A stretch of DNA of 64,000 nt from Bryobacteraceae bacterium (GTDB lineage: Bacteria; Acidobacteriota; Terriglobia; Bryobacterales; Bryobacteraceae): assembly GCA_029975915.1 (NCBI GenBank), contig JARKOC010000138.1, positions 186,001 through 250,000 of the forward strand, read 5' to 3'. Positions 8,483 to 16,850 of the stretch are shown here, in pieces. The position numbers and the translations under genes are program-made. Each line of letters begins with the position of its first letter. Position 1 is the stretch's first letter. The notes under the pieces were generated by a model. The model was not told the DNA's origin, made no database searches, and saw nothing but the letters and a program-made list of their open reading frames with translations.

Positions 8483-8740
8483 ATGGCCAAACAGCCCGCA
8501 CCCGGCGGCGAACCCCAGGCTCCCGGCATCGAGCAGAGCCTCGAGGCGCTGGAAGCGATTGTCAAACGGCTCGAGTCTGGCGAGGAAACTCTCGACAACT
8601 CCATCAAGCTCTTCGAGGAGGGGATGCGCCTCAGCGCCGGTTGCCGCCAGCGCCTTACAGAGGCCGAGGCCCGCGTCGAGATGCTGATTCGCGAAGCCGG
8701 CGCCGACCGCACGGTTCCATTCGAGCCGGAGGACGAATGA
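8483..8740 (+). CDS. xseB: Exodeoxyribonuclease VII small subunit
   Basis: The 85-residue small subunit that binds XseA to form the single-strand-specific exonuclease VII. The conserved core IEQSLEALEAIVKRLESGE followed by LDNSIKLFEEGMRL is intact and predicted all-helical. Length is typical. The last codons overlap the next gene (GAATGA), so xseB and the prenyltransferase gene are coupled, as in many bacteria. The large subunit xseA is not in this window. Confidence 0.93.
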   Translation: MAKQPAPGGEPQAPGIEQSLEALEAIVKRLESGEETLDNSIKLFEEGMRLSAGCRQRLTEAEARVEMLIREAGADRTVPFEPEDE

Positions 8741-9621
8741 GCGCCGCCGCGGCCACCATTGGCGAATTCATCGAGCAGCAAAGCAAGCTTGTTGAGCAGG
8801 CCCTCCACCGGCTCGTCCCTCCCGAATCGGCGCCGCCTGAAACGATCCACCGCGCCATGCGCTACAGCCTGTTCGCCGGCGGGAAACGCATTCGGCCCAT
8901 CCTGTGCCTGGAAGCGGCGAGGGCCGTCAGCGGCGGACTACCCGGCCGCATCATGGATGTGGCCTGTTCGCTCGAGATGATCCATACCTATTCGCTCATC
9001 CACGACGACCTCCCTGCCCTGGACAACGACGACCTCCGCCGCGGACGCCCCACCAGTCACAAGGTCTTCGGCGAAGCCATGGCCATCCTCGCCGGCGACG
9101 CACTCCTCACCCACGCTTTCGTCGTCCTCGGCCAGATCGGCGACGCCCGGCTGGTCAGCGAACTGGCCACCGCCTCGGGCACCGTCGGCGGCATGATCGC
9201 CGGACAGGTGCATGACATTGAGGGAGAACAGCAGCCGCCCACGGCGGAATTGCTCGACCGCATCCACCGGGCCAAGACCGGCGCCCTGCTTCGCGCCAGC
9301 GTCCGCATGGGCGCGATCTATGCCGGCGCCTCCGATCGCCAGTTGGACGCCCTCAGCCGCTATGGTGAGCATATCGGCCTCGCTTTCCAGATCGTCGACG
9401 ACTTGCTCGATATCCTCCAGACCTCCGAGCAGCTCGGCAAGACCGCGGGCAAGGATGTCTCGCAGCAGAAGATCACCTTCCCGGCCGTGTATGGTATCGA
9501 TGCCTCGCGCCAGATGGCCGAACGCGAGCGGGCCGCAGCGCATGCCTGCCTCGACGGGTTTGGTGATCACGCCCTCCGCCTGCATGAACTGGCCGACCTC
9601 GTCGTCGACCGTTCCAAGTAG
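8737..9621 (+). CDS. ispA: Polyprenyl (farnesyl/geranylgeranyl) diphosphate synthase
   Basis: Short-chain trans-prenyltransferase that condenses isopentenyl diphosphate onto allylic diphosphates, supplying quinone, carotenoid and hopanoid precursors. The 294-residue protein has the GGKRIRP substrate site, first aspartate motif DDLPALDNDD followed by RRGRPTSHK, and second aspartate motif FQIVDDLLD. The four-base overlap with xseB and the MSAAAATIGEF start are favoured over the longer open frame from 8641, which covers xseB in another frame. dxs, which usually follows in this gene order, is absent and tlyA comes next after 4 bases. Confidence 0.94.
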   Translation: MSAAAATIGEFIEQQSKLVEQALHRLVPPESAPPETIHRAMRYSLFAGGKRIRPILCLEAARAVSGGLPGRIMDVACSLEMIHTYSLIHDDLPALDNDDLRRGRPTSHKVFGEAMAILAGDALLTHAFVVLGQIGDARLVSELATASGTVGGMIAGQVHDIEGEQQPPTAELLDRIHRAKTGALLRASVRMGAIYAGASDRQLDALSRYGEHIGLAFQIVDDLLDILQTSEQLGKTAGKDVSQQKITFPAVYGIDASRQMAERERAAAHACLDGFGDHALRLHELADLVVDRSK

Positions 9622-9625
9622 TTCC

Positions 9626-10384
9626 ATGAAGCCGCCCAAGCGCCGCCTGGACCAAGCGTTGCTGGATCGCGGCTTGGTTGAAAGCCGCGAACGCGCCAAG
9701 GCGCTGATTCTCGCCGGACAGGTGCTGGTGTCCGGCCAGCGCGTCGACAAGGCGGGAGCATCGGTGGCCGCCGATGCGCCAATCGAACTGCTTGAAAGAC
9801 TCCCATACGTCAGCCGTGGAGGCTACAAACTCGCCGGCGCCCTGGATAGTTTCGGCATCGATGTCGCCGGCCTGGTTTGCGCCGATGTGGGCGCCTCCAC
9901 CGGCGGCTTCACCGATTGCCTTCTCCAGCGCGGCGCGGCCCGGGTGCACGCCATCGACGTGGGCCGCGGCCAGCTTCACTGGAAATTGCGAACCGACCCG
10001 CGCGTCGTCGTACACGAAGGAGTCAACGCCCGCTACCTTGTTCCTTCCATCACCGGCGAGCCCTGCGCGTTCGCCTGCTGTGACCTCAGCTTCATCAGTG
10101 CTACACTCGTCATTCCTGCTGTCGCCCAACTGTTGGCCCCGCCCAGGCGCCTCGTCGTCCTGGTGAAACCTCAGTTTGAGGCCCGGCGCGAGGATGTCGG
10201 CAAGGGAGGAATCGTTCGCGACCCGGCAGTGCGCCAGGCCGCATGTGACCGTGTTCAAGCCGCAGCGGCCCAACTTGGCCTCGACTCCCGGCTCATCCAG
10301 AGCCCTATCGCCGGGGCCGAAGGCAACATAGAATACCTTCTTTATGGATTCGATCCAGACAGTCGGAGTCATCTCGAAGCCTGA
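9626..10384 (+). CDS. tlyA: TlyA family 16S/23S rRNA 2'-O-methyltransferase (S4-FtsJ fusion)
   Basis: A 252-residue protein with an N-terminal S4 RNA-binding domain (about 1-60: RRLDQALLDRGLVESRERAK, then GQVLVSGQRVDKAG) and an FtsJ-like methyltransferase domain containing the SAM loop ADVGASTGGFTDCLL and the catalytic-region strand VVLVKPQFEA. TlyA enzymes make 2'-O-methylcytidine in ribosomal RNA; some are called haemolysins because of an early phenotype. It starts 4 bases after ispA and overlaps nadK by 41 bases, so it is in the middle of a coupled operon. Confidence 0.92.
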   Translation: MKPPKRRLDQALLDRGLVESRERAKALILAGQVLVSGQRVDKAGASVAADAPIELLERLPYVSRGGYKLAGALDSFGIDVAGLVCADVGASTGGFTDCLLQRGAARVHAIDVGRGQLHWKLRTDPRVVVHEGVNARYLVPSITGEPCAFACCDLSFISATLVIPAVAQLLAPPRRLVVLVKPQFEARREDVGKGGIVRDPAVRQAACDRVQAAAAQLGLDSRLIQSPIAGAEGNIEYLLYGFDPDSRSHLEA

Positions 10385-11207
10385 CGCGCGGGAGGCCCGC
10401 ACGCTGGTCCCCGCGCTGCTCACCTGGCTTGAAGCGCGGGGCATTGCGCTGCGCGTCGATGAAGTCACCGCCGCTTACGCCGGCCGCGCCGACGGAGTCC
10501 CCCGCGACGATGTCCCGCAAGGCTGCCAGCTCGTCATCGTGCTCGGCGGCGATGGAACGCTACTCAGCGCCGCCAGGGCCATCGGCGGCAAGGAAACCCC
10601 GCTGCTCGCCGTCAACCTCGGCGGACTCGGCTTCCTGACCGCAATCTCCACCGACGAGTTGTTTCCAGAACTCGAACGCGCCCTCCACAACGAACACCGC
10701 ATCGCCCGCCGCCGCATGCTCAGTTGCGAACTCCACAGGGCGGGAGAGGTCGTGGCCCGGTATGAAGCGCTTAACGACGTCGTCATCACAAAGGCGCATA
10801 TCGCCCGCATGATGGATCTGGTCTGCAACGTGGACGCCCACTTCGTCTGCCGCTACAAAGCTGACGGGCTCATCATCGCCACGCCCACAGGATCTACCGC
10901 CTATTCCCTCTCCGCCGGCGGCCCCATCGTCTTTCCCTCGGTTGGCGCGCTCTGCATTACCCCCATCTGCCCCCACACGCTCACCAACCGCCCGGTGATC
11001 GTGTCGGATTCCAGCGTCATCCAGATCCTCAACCTCGCCGCCGACGGCGACGCCTACCTCACCATCGACGGCCAGGTCGGAGAACCAATGAAGGAGCAGG
11101 ATCGCGTCATCTGCCGCAGCTCCCGCCACTCGCTCAGCCTGATCCGCCCGCCTCGAATGCTCTTTTTCGACGTGCTGCGGCAAAAACTCAAATGGGGTGA
11201 ACGTTGA
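10344..11207 (+). CDS. nadK: NAD kinase
   Basis: Phosphorylates NAD to NADP, using ATP or polyphosphate. The 287-residue protein contains the diagnostic GGDGTLL motif and the second conserved box DGLIIATPTGSTAYSLSAGG, both intact, plus NLGGLGFLT. Length is typical. It starts within the 3' end of tlyA (41-base overlap), and its TGA overlaps the TTG start of the following symporter gene, so translation is probably coupled in both directions. Confidence 0.96.
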   Translation: MDSIQTVGVISKPDAREARTLVPALLTWLEARGIALRVDEVTAAYAGRADGVPRDDVPQGCQLVIVLGGDGTLLSAARAIGGKETPLLAVNLGGLGFLTAISTDELFPELERALHNEHRIARRRMLSCELHRAGEVVARYEALNDVVITKAHIARMMDLVCNVDAHFVCRYKADGLIIATPTGSTAYSLSAGGPIVFPSVGALCITPICPHTLTNRPVIVSDSSVIQILNLAADGDAYLTIDGQVGEPMKEQDRVICRSSRHSLSLIRPPRMLFFDVLRQKLKWGER

Positions 11208-12433
11208 AAGCTCTCAAGAAGGTCTCGCTGACCCAGTGGATATTTATCGCCATGGCCGCCGGAATCGCCGTGGGCCATTTCTTTCCCGAGATCGGCAAAA
11301 ACCTGACACCGCTCAGCAACGTCTTCCTTCGCCTGATCAAATCGATCATCGCGCCGCTGCTGTTCGCGACGCTGGTCTATGGCATCGCCGGCTCGGGTTC
11401 GGCTAAGACGATGGGGCGCATCGGGCTGAAAGCCATCATTTATTTCGAGGTCGTCACCACCGTGGCGTTGTTCCTCGGACTGTTCGCGGTCAACCTGACC
11501 AAGCCAGGCGCCGGCGTCGCCCTTGGCCGCGGCGCTGAATCAGGCTTGCCCCAGGTCAAGCCCAGCCTCACGGCCATGCTCGAGCATACCTTCCCGGTCT
11601 CCATCATCGAGGCCATGGCCAAAAACGAGGTACTGCAACTGGTCGTGTTTTGTTTCCTCTTCGGCACTGCCGCCATCGCCATCGGCGAGAAGGCCAAGCC
11701 GGTCGTCGATTTCTGCCGGTCTCTGGGCGATGTGATGTTCGAGTACACCAAGTACGTCATGTACTTCGCGCCGATCGGCGTCGGAGCGGCCATCGGAGCC
11801 GTCGTCGGCGCAAAAGGCATCGTCGTCCTGATCGGCCTCGGCAAGCTGATTCTGACCCTCTACGCCGCCCTGATCGTCTTCGTCGTCTTTGTCCTCGGCG
11901 CGGTGATTCTTATTTTCAAGATTCCTGTTCGACGGTTCTGGGACGCCGCCCGCGAACCGTATTTCCTGGCCTTCTCGACCGCCTCCAGCGAAGCTGCCTT
12001 CCCGCTGGCCATGCGCAACATGGAGCGGTTCGGCGTGCCGAGGCACATCGTCAGCTTCGTTTTGCCGACTGGTTATTCATTCAATCTGGACGGGACGACG
12101 CTTTACCTGTCGCTGGCTTCGGTCTTCGTCGCTCAGGCCGCGGGCATCGACATGGGAATCGGCGAGCAGATCATGATGATGCTGACACTCATGCTGACCT
12201 CAAAAGGGGTCGCCGCCGTGCCGCGCGCATCGCTCATCATCCTCGCTGGAACCCTGGCCACATTCAATCTGCCCATGGAGGGCATTGCGCTGCTGCTCGG
12301 CGTTGATACATTGATGGACATGGCGCGGACGTCGGTCAATTTGTTGGGCAACTGCTTGGCCACCGCCGTCGTCGCCCGATGGGAAGGGCACGACCTTACG
12401 CCGCTGCTGGAGACGGAACCCTCCGGCCATTGA
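11204..12433 (+). CDS. Dicarboxylate/amino acid:cation symporter (DAACS family)
   Basis: A 409-residue sodium- or proton-coupled carrier for glutamate, aspartate or C4-dicarboxylates in the inner membrane. It has eight or so membrane helices and the family signatures: a serine-rich re-entrant loop STASSEAAFPLAMRN, the motif GYSFNLDGTT, the loop SKGVAAVPRAS and the C-terminal DTLMDMARTSVNLLGN. Translation starts at TTG (11204), overlapping the nadK stop as TTGA. Being last in the xseB-ispA-tlyA-nadK run is unusual; the metabolic link is not obvious. The exact substrate cannot be read from the sequence. Confidence 0.92.
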   Translation: MKALKKVSLTQWIFIAMAAGIAVGHFFPEIGKNLTPLSNVFLRLIKSIIAPLLFATLVYGIAGSGSAKTMGRIGLKAIIYFEVVTTVALFLGLFAVNLTKPGAGVALGRGAESGLPQVKPSLTAMLEHTFPVSIIEAMAKNEVLQLVVFCFLFGTAAIAIGEKAKPVVDFCRSLGDVMFEYTKYVMYFAPIGVGAAIGAVVGAKGIVVLIGLGKLILTLYAALIVFVVFVLGAVILIFKIPVRRFWDAAREPYFLAFSTASSEAAFPLAMRNMERFGVPRHIVSFVLPTGYSFNLDGTTLYLSLASVFVAQAAGIDMGIGEQIMMMLTLMLTSKGVAAVPRASLIILAGTLATFNLPMEGIALLLGVDTLMDMARTSVNLLGNCLATAVVARWEGHDLTPLLETEPSGH

Positions 12434-12461
12434 ACTTAACGAAAGGACACCCACATCTGCC

Positions 12462-13223
12462 ATGAAGCTCGGCGCAGTCACCTACAACGTCTTAAAAGAC
12501 TGGGACCTCGAAACGGTCATCACGAAGCTCGAACAGGCCGGCTTTGCCGGCGTCGAACTCCGCACCACCCACAAGCATGGTGTGGAAATCTCGCTCGGAG
12601 TGGCCGAACGCCAGAAGGTGAAGGAGCGCTTCGCCCAATCGAAGGTCAAGCTCGTCAGCTTCGGCACCACCTGCGAATACCACTCCGCCGACCCTGCCGT
12701 CCGCCGCAAGAACATCGAGGAGACCAAGGCTTGGGTCGATCTGGCCAAGGACACCGGCGCCATGGGCGTGAAGGTCCGTCCCAATGGATTCCCGCCAGGC
12801 GTTTCGCGCGAGGAGACGATCAAGAATATTGGCCTCGCGCTCAAGGAGTGCGGTGACTACGCCCAGGTGCGCGGCATCGAAATCTGGCTCGAAGTCCATG
12901 GCCGCGACACCTCCGCGCCGCCTGTCTGCGCCGCCATCATGAAGGAAGCCAACCACCCGTCGGTCGGGCTTTGCTGGAATTCCAATCCCGGGGATATCGT
13001 CAACGGCAGCATCAAGCCCAGCTTCGATCTCTTGCGCCCCTGGATCAAGTCTTGCCACATCAACGAACTGGCGAATCCGGCATACCCCTGGCGCGAGCTC
13101 TTTCAACTCCTGAACGCCGCCAAGTACGACCGTTACACCCTGATGGAGTGCGCTGAGAGCAAGGAGCCCGAGCGCTTCATGCGTTTCTACGCCGCCCTCT
13201 GGCGCGAACTCGCCCGGCCCTGA
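12462..13223 (+). CDS. Sugar phosphate isomerase/epimerase-like TIM-barrel protein
   Basis: A 253-residue protein of the xylose-isomerase-like (AP endonuclease 2) TIM-barrel group. Features are the N-terminal strand KLGAVTYNV, GFAGVELRT after the first helix, the metal-ligand strands IWLEVHG and VGLCWNSNPGD, and the late strand SCHINEL. These Glu, Asp, His and Glu positions normally bind a divalent metal for keto-aldo isomerisation or epimerisation of a sugar or inositol derivative. No signal peptide is visible. Substrate is unknown. It follows the symporter by 28 bases and may belong to the same transcript. Confidence 0.82.
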   Translation: MKLGAVTYNVLKDWDLETVITKLEQAGFAGVELRTTHKHGVEISLGVAERQKVKERFAQSKVKLVSFGTTCEYHSADPAVRRKNIEETKAWVDLAKDTGAMGVKVRPNGFPPGVSREETIKNIGLALKECGDYAQVRGIEIWLEVHGRDTSAPPVCAAIMKEANHPSVGLCWNSNPGDIVNGSIKPSFDLLRPWIKSCHINELANPAYPWRELFQLLNAAKYDRYTLMECAESKEPERFMRFYAALWRELARP

Positions 13224-13354
13224 TCCATCGCGGCCCGTCAGCCTCGGCGGCAAGCCGCGCCGCCGCCGTCGAGCACACCTGAGCCTTGACCTGTCGCCAT
13301 CCTGTGTATTGCCCAAATTGCCGGCTGCGCTGATTGGTCTTTCAATATGTCGGG

Positions 13355-13393
13355 AAAAAAGTTGAGGCGGACCGTCGGAGGTCGGCCCGCCTC
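13355..13393 (-). terminator. Strong rho-independent terminator (leftward)
   Basis: An 11-bp GC-rich stem (GAGGCGGGCCG with CGGTCCGCCTC on the minus strand, one G-U pair) with an 8-base loop, followed after AAC by TTTTTT. It ends leftward transcription before the convergent isomerase-like gene. Confidence 0.8.
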
Positions 13394-13502
13394 GTGGAGC
13401 GGCGTTGGGGCGCCGCAAGGGAAGGAGTCGATGAGAGAACAACCTGTCTCATACTGCGGTACGGAGGATCCCCGCGGTCACCTTTTGGGGAGATCACCGC
13501 GG
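13355..13502 (-). ncRNA. Candidate four-hairpin small RNA (or structured 3' UTR)
   Basis: Read on the minus strand, four consecutive hairpins occupy about 140 bases: arms 13502-13496 with 13478-13472, arms 13452-13447 with 13436-13431, arms 13416-13411 with 13404-13399, and an 11-bp stem 13393-13383 with 13374-13364 followed by six U residues. The AT-rich TTATAC (13511-13506) just before the first stem could serve as a -10 box, placing the RNA start at the first hairpin, although the -35 region is weak. No open frame is credible here. It may instead be the 3' tail of the coiled-coil protein message. No known RNA class is recognised. Confidence 0.5.
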
Positions 13503-13714
13503 CCCGTATAAATCTCTTAAGATCGATGGTCCGGGCCGGGCGCCCATCCCCCCTGCCGAGGACAGACACCCGTCCGGCCACAACCGGAAGCTGACACCCG
13601 CTCCCGCGCCTGATTCAAGCGCGCCTCGGCCAGCTCGCCGGAAACCGTTTGCGTGGCTGACGGAGACGTTTCCCACGAGTCGCACAGGACCCGCCTCCGC
13701 CAGCCACACACCGC

Positions 13715-14596
13715 TTACCTCTGCGCCGTCATTTTCACCTTCGGCATCGAGAGGTAACCGATGACCGTATCCTTCTTCACCTCATTCACCACCAGTTCGT
13801 ACGGAACCCGGGACTTCGAGGTCACATAGAACTGGACCGGTTCATTCACAGTCTTGTCTTTCTTCTCGACCCGCTTGTCGTCGGCCACCAGTTCCACCGT
13901 GAACTTGTTGCGCCGCGGATCGGTCTTCTTCACCTGCATCACGATGTCGCCAATGCGCTGCTGCTTCTGCTGCTTGGTGAGAGTGAATTCGAAGTAGTCG
14001 CGCTGGCCCAGTTCCTTCAGGGCCGCCAACTCGCGCGAGTTGGTGGCGATCAACCCGCTCATCACACCCAGGTCGCCCGTGGTGCGCCTCAACTCGCTGA
14101 TCGTCCTCTCCAGGTCGGTCCGCGTGCTGACGACATCGGTCTTCACAGTGCCGACCTCGGCGGTCACATCCGTTAGTTTCGCCGTCAGAGCGGTCTTGGT
14201 CTGCTCGTTCGAGTTCTTGATTTGGTCGATTTCGGCCGCGAACTTCTGGCTTTGCTCTTCCTGCCGCTTGGCCAGCCTCGCCGTGATCTGGTCGGCCTGC
14301 CGGCGGATGGCCGCCCTCGCCGCATTCACGGATTCCTGGTTCACCTTCTTCGTGGTGTCCAGCTCGCCTCTGAGAGCGTCGAGCGTCTCCAGCATCTGCT
14401 GATCCGATTGGGTCGCTGATTCGCGCAGCGATGCCACTTCCCGGCCCATCTGCTTCAATTCAAGCTGCAAATTGACCATATTGGAATGCTGCCAGGCCGC
14501 AAAGCCTCCAACAGCAATCAACCCCACCGCCAGGACGACGCCCAACCACGGGACACGGCGGCTCTCGGAGGTATTCACTTCGGGGGAAGGTGTCAT
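13715..14596 (-). CDS. Membrane-anchored coiled-coil protein, unknown function
   Basis: A 293-residue protein: short cytoplasmic tail, one membrane helix (about residues 16-34, VPWLGVVLAVGLIAVGGFAAW), then a long heptad-rich stretch to about residue 200 with many Gln, Lys and Glu, and a C-terminal compact domain of about 90 residues (YFEFTLTKQQKQQRIGD onward) that looks beta-rich. The ATG at 14596 is preceded by GAAGAGG; a longer frame starts at 14653. The type II topology puts the coiled coil outside the cytoplasm. No catalytic motif is seen. A 3' region with several hairpins and a terminator follows. Confidence 0.7.
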   Translation of the reverse strand: MTPSPEVNTSESRRVPWLGVVLAVGLIAVGGFAAWQHSNMVNLQLELKQMGREVASLRESATQSDQQMLETLDALRGELDTTKKVNQESVNAARAAIRRQADQITARLAKRQEEQSQKFAAEIDQIKNSNEQTKTALTAKLTDVTAEVGTVKTDVVSTRTDLERTISELRRTTGDLGVMSGLIATNSRELAALKELGQRDYFEFTLTKQQKQQRIGDIVMQVKKTDPRRNKFTVELVADDKRVEKKDKTVNEPVQFYVTSKSRVPYELVVNEVKKDTVIGYLSMPKVKMTAQR

Positions 14597-14743
14597 GTTA
14601 GCCTCTTCGCTGCGTATCTGCATTGCAACATCAGTGCCAATCGTCAATACCAAAATTTTTCAATAGCTTACCGGCGACCAAACGATCCCGTCTCATCGCC
14701 GCCGGAAAAATCTACCGGAAGGATCTGACCGCATTGGTAATTC

Positions 14744-16846
14744 TTGCCGCACGCTGGGCGAAATAAAGTGGAAGAACTTTGCCCTCCGCCGCCCACTACA
14801 CCCTACGAGATGGTCTCTACCGCCCTTCAACAGGATCGCCCCGAATCCAGCGCACCCGGCTCAGGTCACAAGCGCACGTTTTTGAGCTTTCTCGACCGCT
14901 ACAGGTCCGTGCCACTGGCCGAAGTCTTCGCCGACTCATCTCCCGTGAGCATCCATGACCCCGCCATGGACTGGCTCAACCTGCCACCGGATGGCTTCAT
15001 CGACTATGCCCGCAGCCGGCCCCGAATGCCATTCGACGGCATCCCGTCCAACCCCTCCTCCTACAATGACTCAACGACTTTTCTGCTGTCCCAATGCCAC
15101 CGCGCCTGGTTGACGCTCAACCTCATCAGCCGCCACATGCCTCCAGACCCAGGCCAGACCGTGCTCGACCTTGGCGCCTACCCCTTCGCCATCAGCGTCG
15201 GCCTGAACGGCTACTTGAACCGTGGCTGCCGCGTCCTGGCCACCGTCAATCAAGCCCTTGACGCGGATTCCATCCGGGCGCTGGCCGGCTGCGGCGTCAC
15301 CACCATCCCAGTCAATCTCGACCCTCTGGTGCAGGTCGCCGATCCCCTGCCCGGCATGACCGGCTCGCTGCCCCTGCCCGACGCCTCGGCCGACCTAGCG
15401 ATCCTCGCGCATGTCATCGAACACCTCTACCACCCGCTCGACATCCTCCGCGAAATCCGCCGGGTACTCAAGCCGGGCGCGCGTTTCGTCATTACCACGG
15501 ACAACAGTTTCCTTCTTGGGGGACTCCTCAACTACCTCGAGGGTGGGAATTTCCTCCATGAGCCTGTGGAAGGCACCGCCGCCATGGTCTTTCACGACTG
15601 GCGCGGCCATGTCCGTTTCTACTCCCGCCAGGATCTGGAAACCCTGCTCGACGCCGCCGGCTTCGACATCGTCGAAACGCGTTTCGAGGAGGTGCTCTAT
15701 AATTCAGTCCCCGAGGACCAATTCCTCAATCCGAACAACTGGCTGCCGAAATGGCGCGCCGATCTGCTCCGCGAACTGCCCCACCTGCGGAACGAAGTCA
15801 TGGTGGTAGGTCAGGCACGCCCGTCGACCAGAACATTCGCTGCGGGCGTGCCTCAAACTTCGCTCACCCGCGACTACGAATCGGCGACAAGGCAGATTGC
15901 CGCCGGCGTTTGCGACCGGTCGATCACGAGTTGGCTCGATTTCACCTGGGGCGCCCGCCTGCTCTGGGGCCGCTGGCCTTCACCCGGAGAAGCCATGAAG
16001 TTCGAGCGCGAAGACCGCGCCCGCCCGCTGGATTCCCTCGTGCGGACCATGATGTCGGCGCCTGATTTCCGCGCCCGTCTGATCGAGCTCGAAGTCGAAC
16101 GCCCAGCCCACGATTGCCTGGTGATGTGCGAGACCGCCGAAGGACTCCGGATCTGGTTCAGCGTCCGCGATACCTTCGTCGGTTTCCCCGTTGCCGTCGG
16201 CGTTTTCGAACCTGAACTCCAGCCGCTGTTTGACCGCTTCGCCTCTCCCGGCTCGGTCTGCCTCGACATCGGCGCCAATCTCGGCTACTACACCCTGAGA
16301 ATGGCCGCGCGCGGGGCACTGGTCCATGCCTTCGAGCCCGATCCGTTCAATTTTGGCCTGCTCGAAAAGAACGTTCGCGAAAACCGGCTCGAACACCTGG
16401 TCACGCTTCACCGCGCCGCCTGTGGCAACCAGAATGGCCGCATCCGGATCGCCCGCGAACAGGGCACCGCCAACTACGGCGCCGTTCATGTCGCCTCTCA
16501 AACCGAGCAGCCGGCGGCGGAGGTGGATCTGGTGCGGGCCGCCGGTTGCCTACCGGCTGGAGTCAAGGTGGACTTCATCAAGATCGACGTCGAAGGCTTC
16601 GAACCCGAAGCGCTCGAAGGACTGCGGGAGATCCTCGAACGTGACCACCCCGCCGTTCTGTGCGAATTCAACACTTATGCTTTGGAAGCGTACTCGAAAG
16701 ACGCGCCGGCCAGGCTGCTCGCCTTGATGGCCGCCTGCGGCTACAATGCCTGCGATGCCGGGGCCATGGCTGACGGTCTCCGGCGCGAGTTCGTTTGGTC
16801 GGGCGAGGGCGGCATATTCACCAACCTGCTCTTTCTGGCTGGATAG
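14744..16846 (+). CDS. Double methyltransferase: class I SAM domain fused to FkbM-type methyltransferase
   Basis: A 700-residue protein with two SAM-dependent methyltransferase domains. The first (about 100-330) has the SAM loop TVLDLGAYPFAISVGLNG and the later motif AHVIEHLYHPLDILREIRR typical of type 11 enzymes. The second (about 480-690) has SVCLDIGANLGYYTLRMA, HAFEPDPFNF and VDFIKIDVEGFEPEALEGL, the FkbM signature. Between them the segment LVRTMMSAPDFRARL resembles the DUF4214 repeat found in surface-glycan proteins. FkbM domains usually O-methylate sugars or polyketides, so a glycan-modifying role is plausible. The start is uncertain: ATG 14744, GTG 14768 and ATG 14810 are all in frame. 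It is monocistronic and converges on the ABC genes. Confidence 0.85.
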   Translation: MPHAGRNKVEELCPPPPTTPYEMVSTALQQDRPESSAPGSGHKRTFLSFLDRYRSVPLAEVFADSSPVSIHDPAMDWLNLPPDGFIDYARSRPRMPFDGIPSNPSSYNDSTTFLLSQCHRAWLTLNLISRHMPPDPGQTVLDLGAYPFAISVGLNGYLNRGCRVLATVNQALDADSIRALAGCGVTTIPVNLDPLVQVADPLPGMTGSLPLPDASADLAILAHVIEHLYHPLDILREIRRVLKPGARFVITTDNSFLLGGLLNYLEGGNFLHEPVEGTAAMVFHDWRGHVRFYSRQDLETLLDAAGFDIVETRFEEVLYNSVPEDQFLNPNNWLPKWRADLLRELPHLRNEVMVVGQARPSTRTFAAGVPQTSLTRDYESATRQIAAGVCDRSITSWLDFTWGARLLWGRWPSPGEAMKFEREDRARPLDSLVRTMMSAPDFRARLIELEVERPAHDCLVMCETAEGLRIWFSVRDTFVGFPVAVGVFEPELQPLFDRFASPGSVCLDIGANLGYYTLRMAARGALVHAFEPDPFNFGLLEKNVRENRLEHLVTLHRAACGNQNGRIRIAREQGTANYGAVHVASQTEQPAAEVDLVRAAGCLPAGVKVDFIKIDVEGFEPEALEGLREILERDHPAVLCEFNTYALEAYSKDAPARLLALMAACGYNACDAGAMADGLRREFVWSGEGGIFTNLLFLAG

Positions 16847-16850
16847 CGAT

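Noticed and set aside
9473..10468. Minus-strand frame of 331 codons over ispA-tlyA-nadK
   Set aside because: It lies opposite three clear enzyme genes with intact motifs; composition is that of a complementary-strand artefact.
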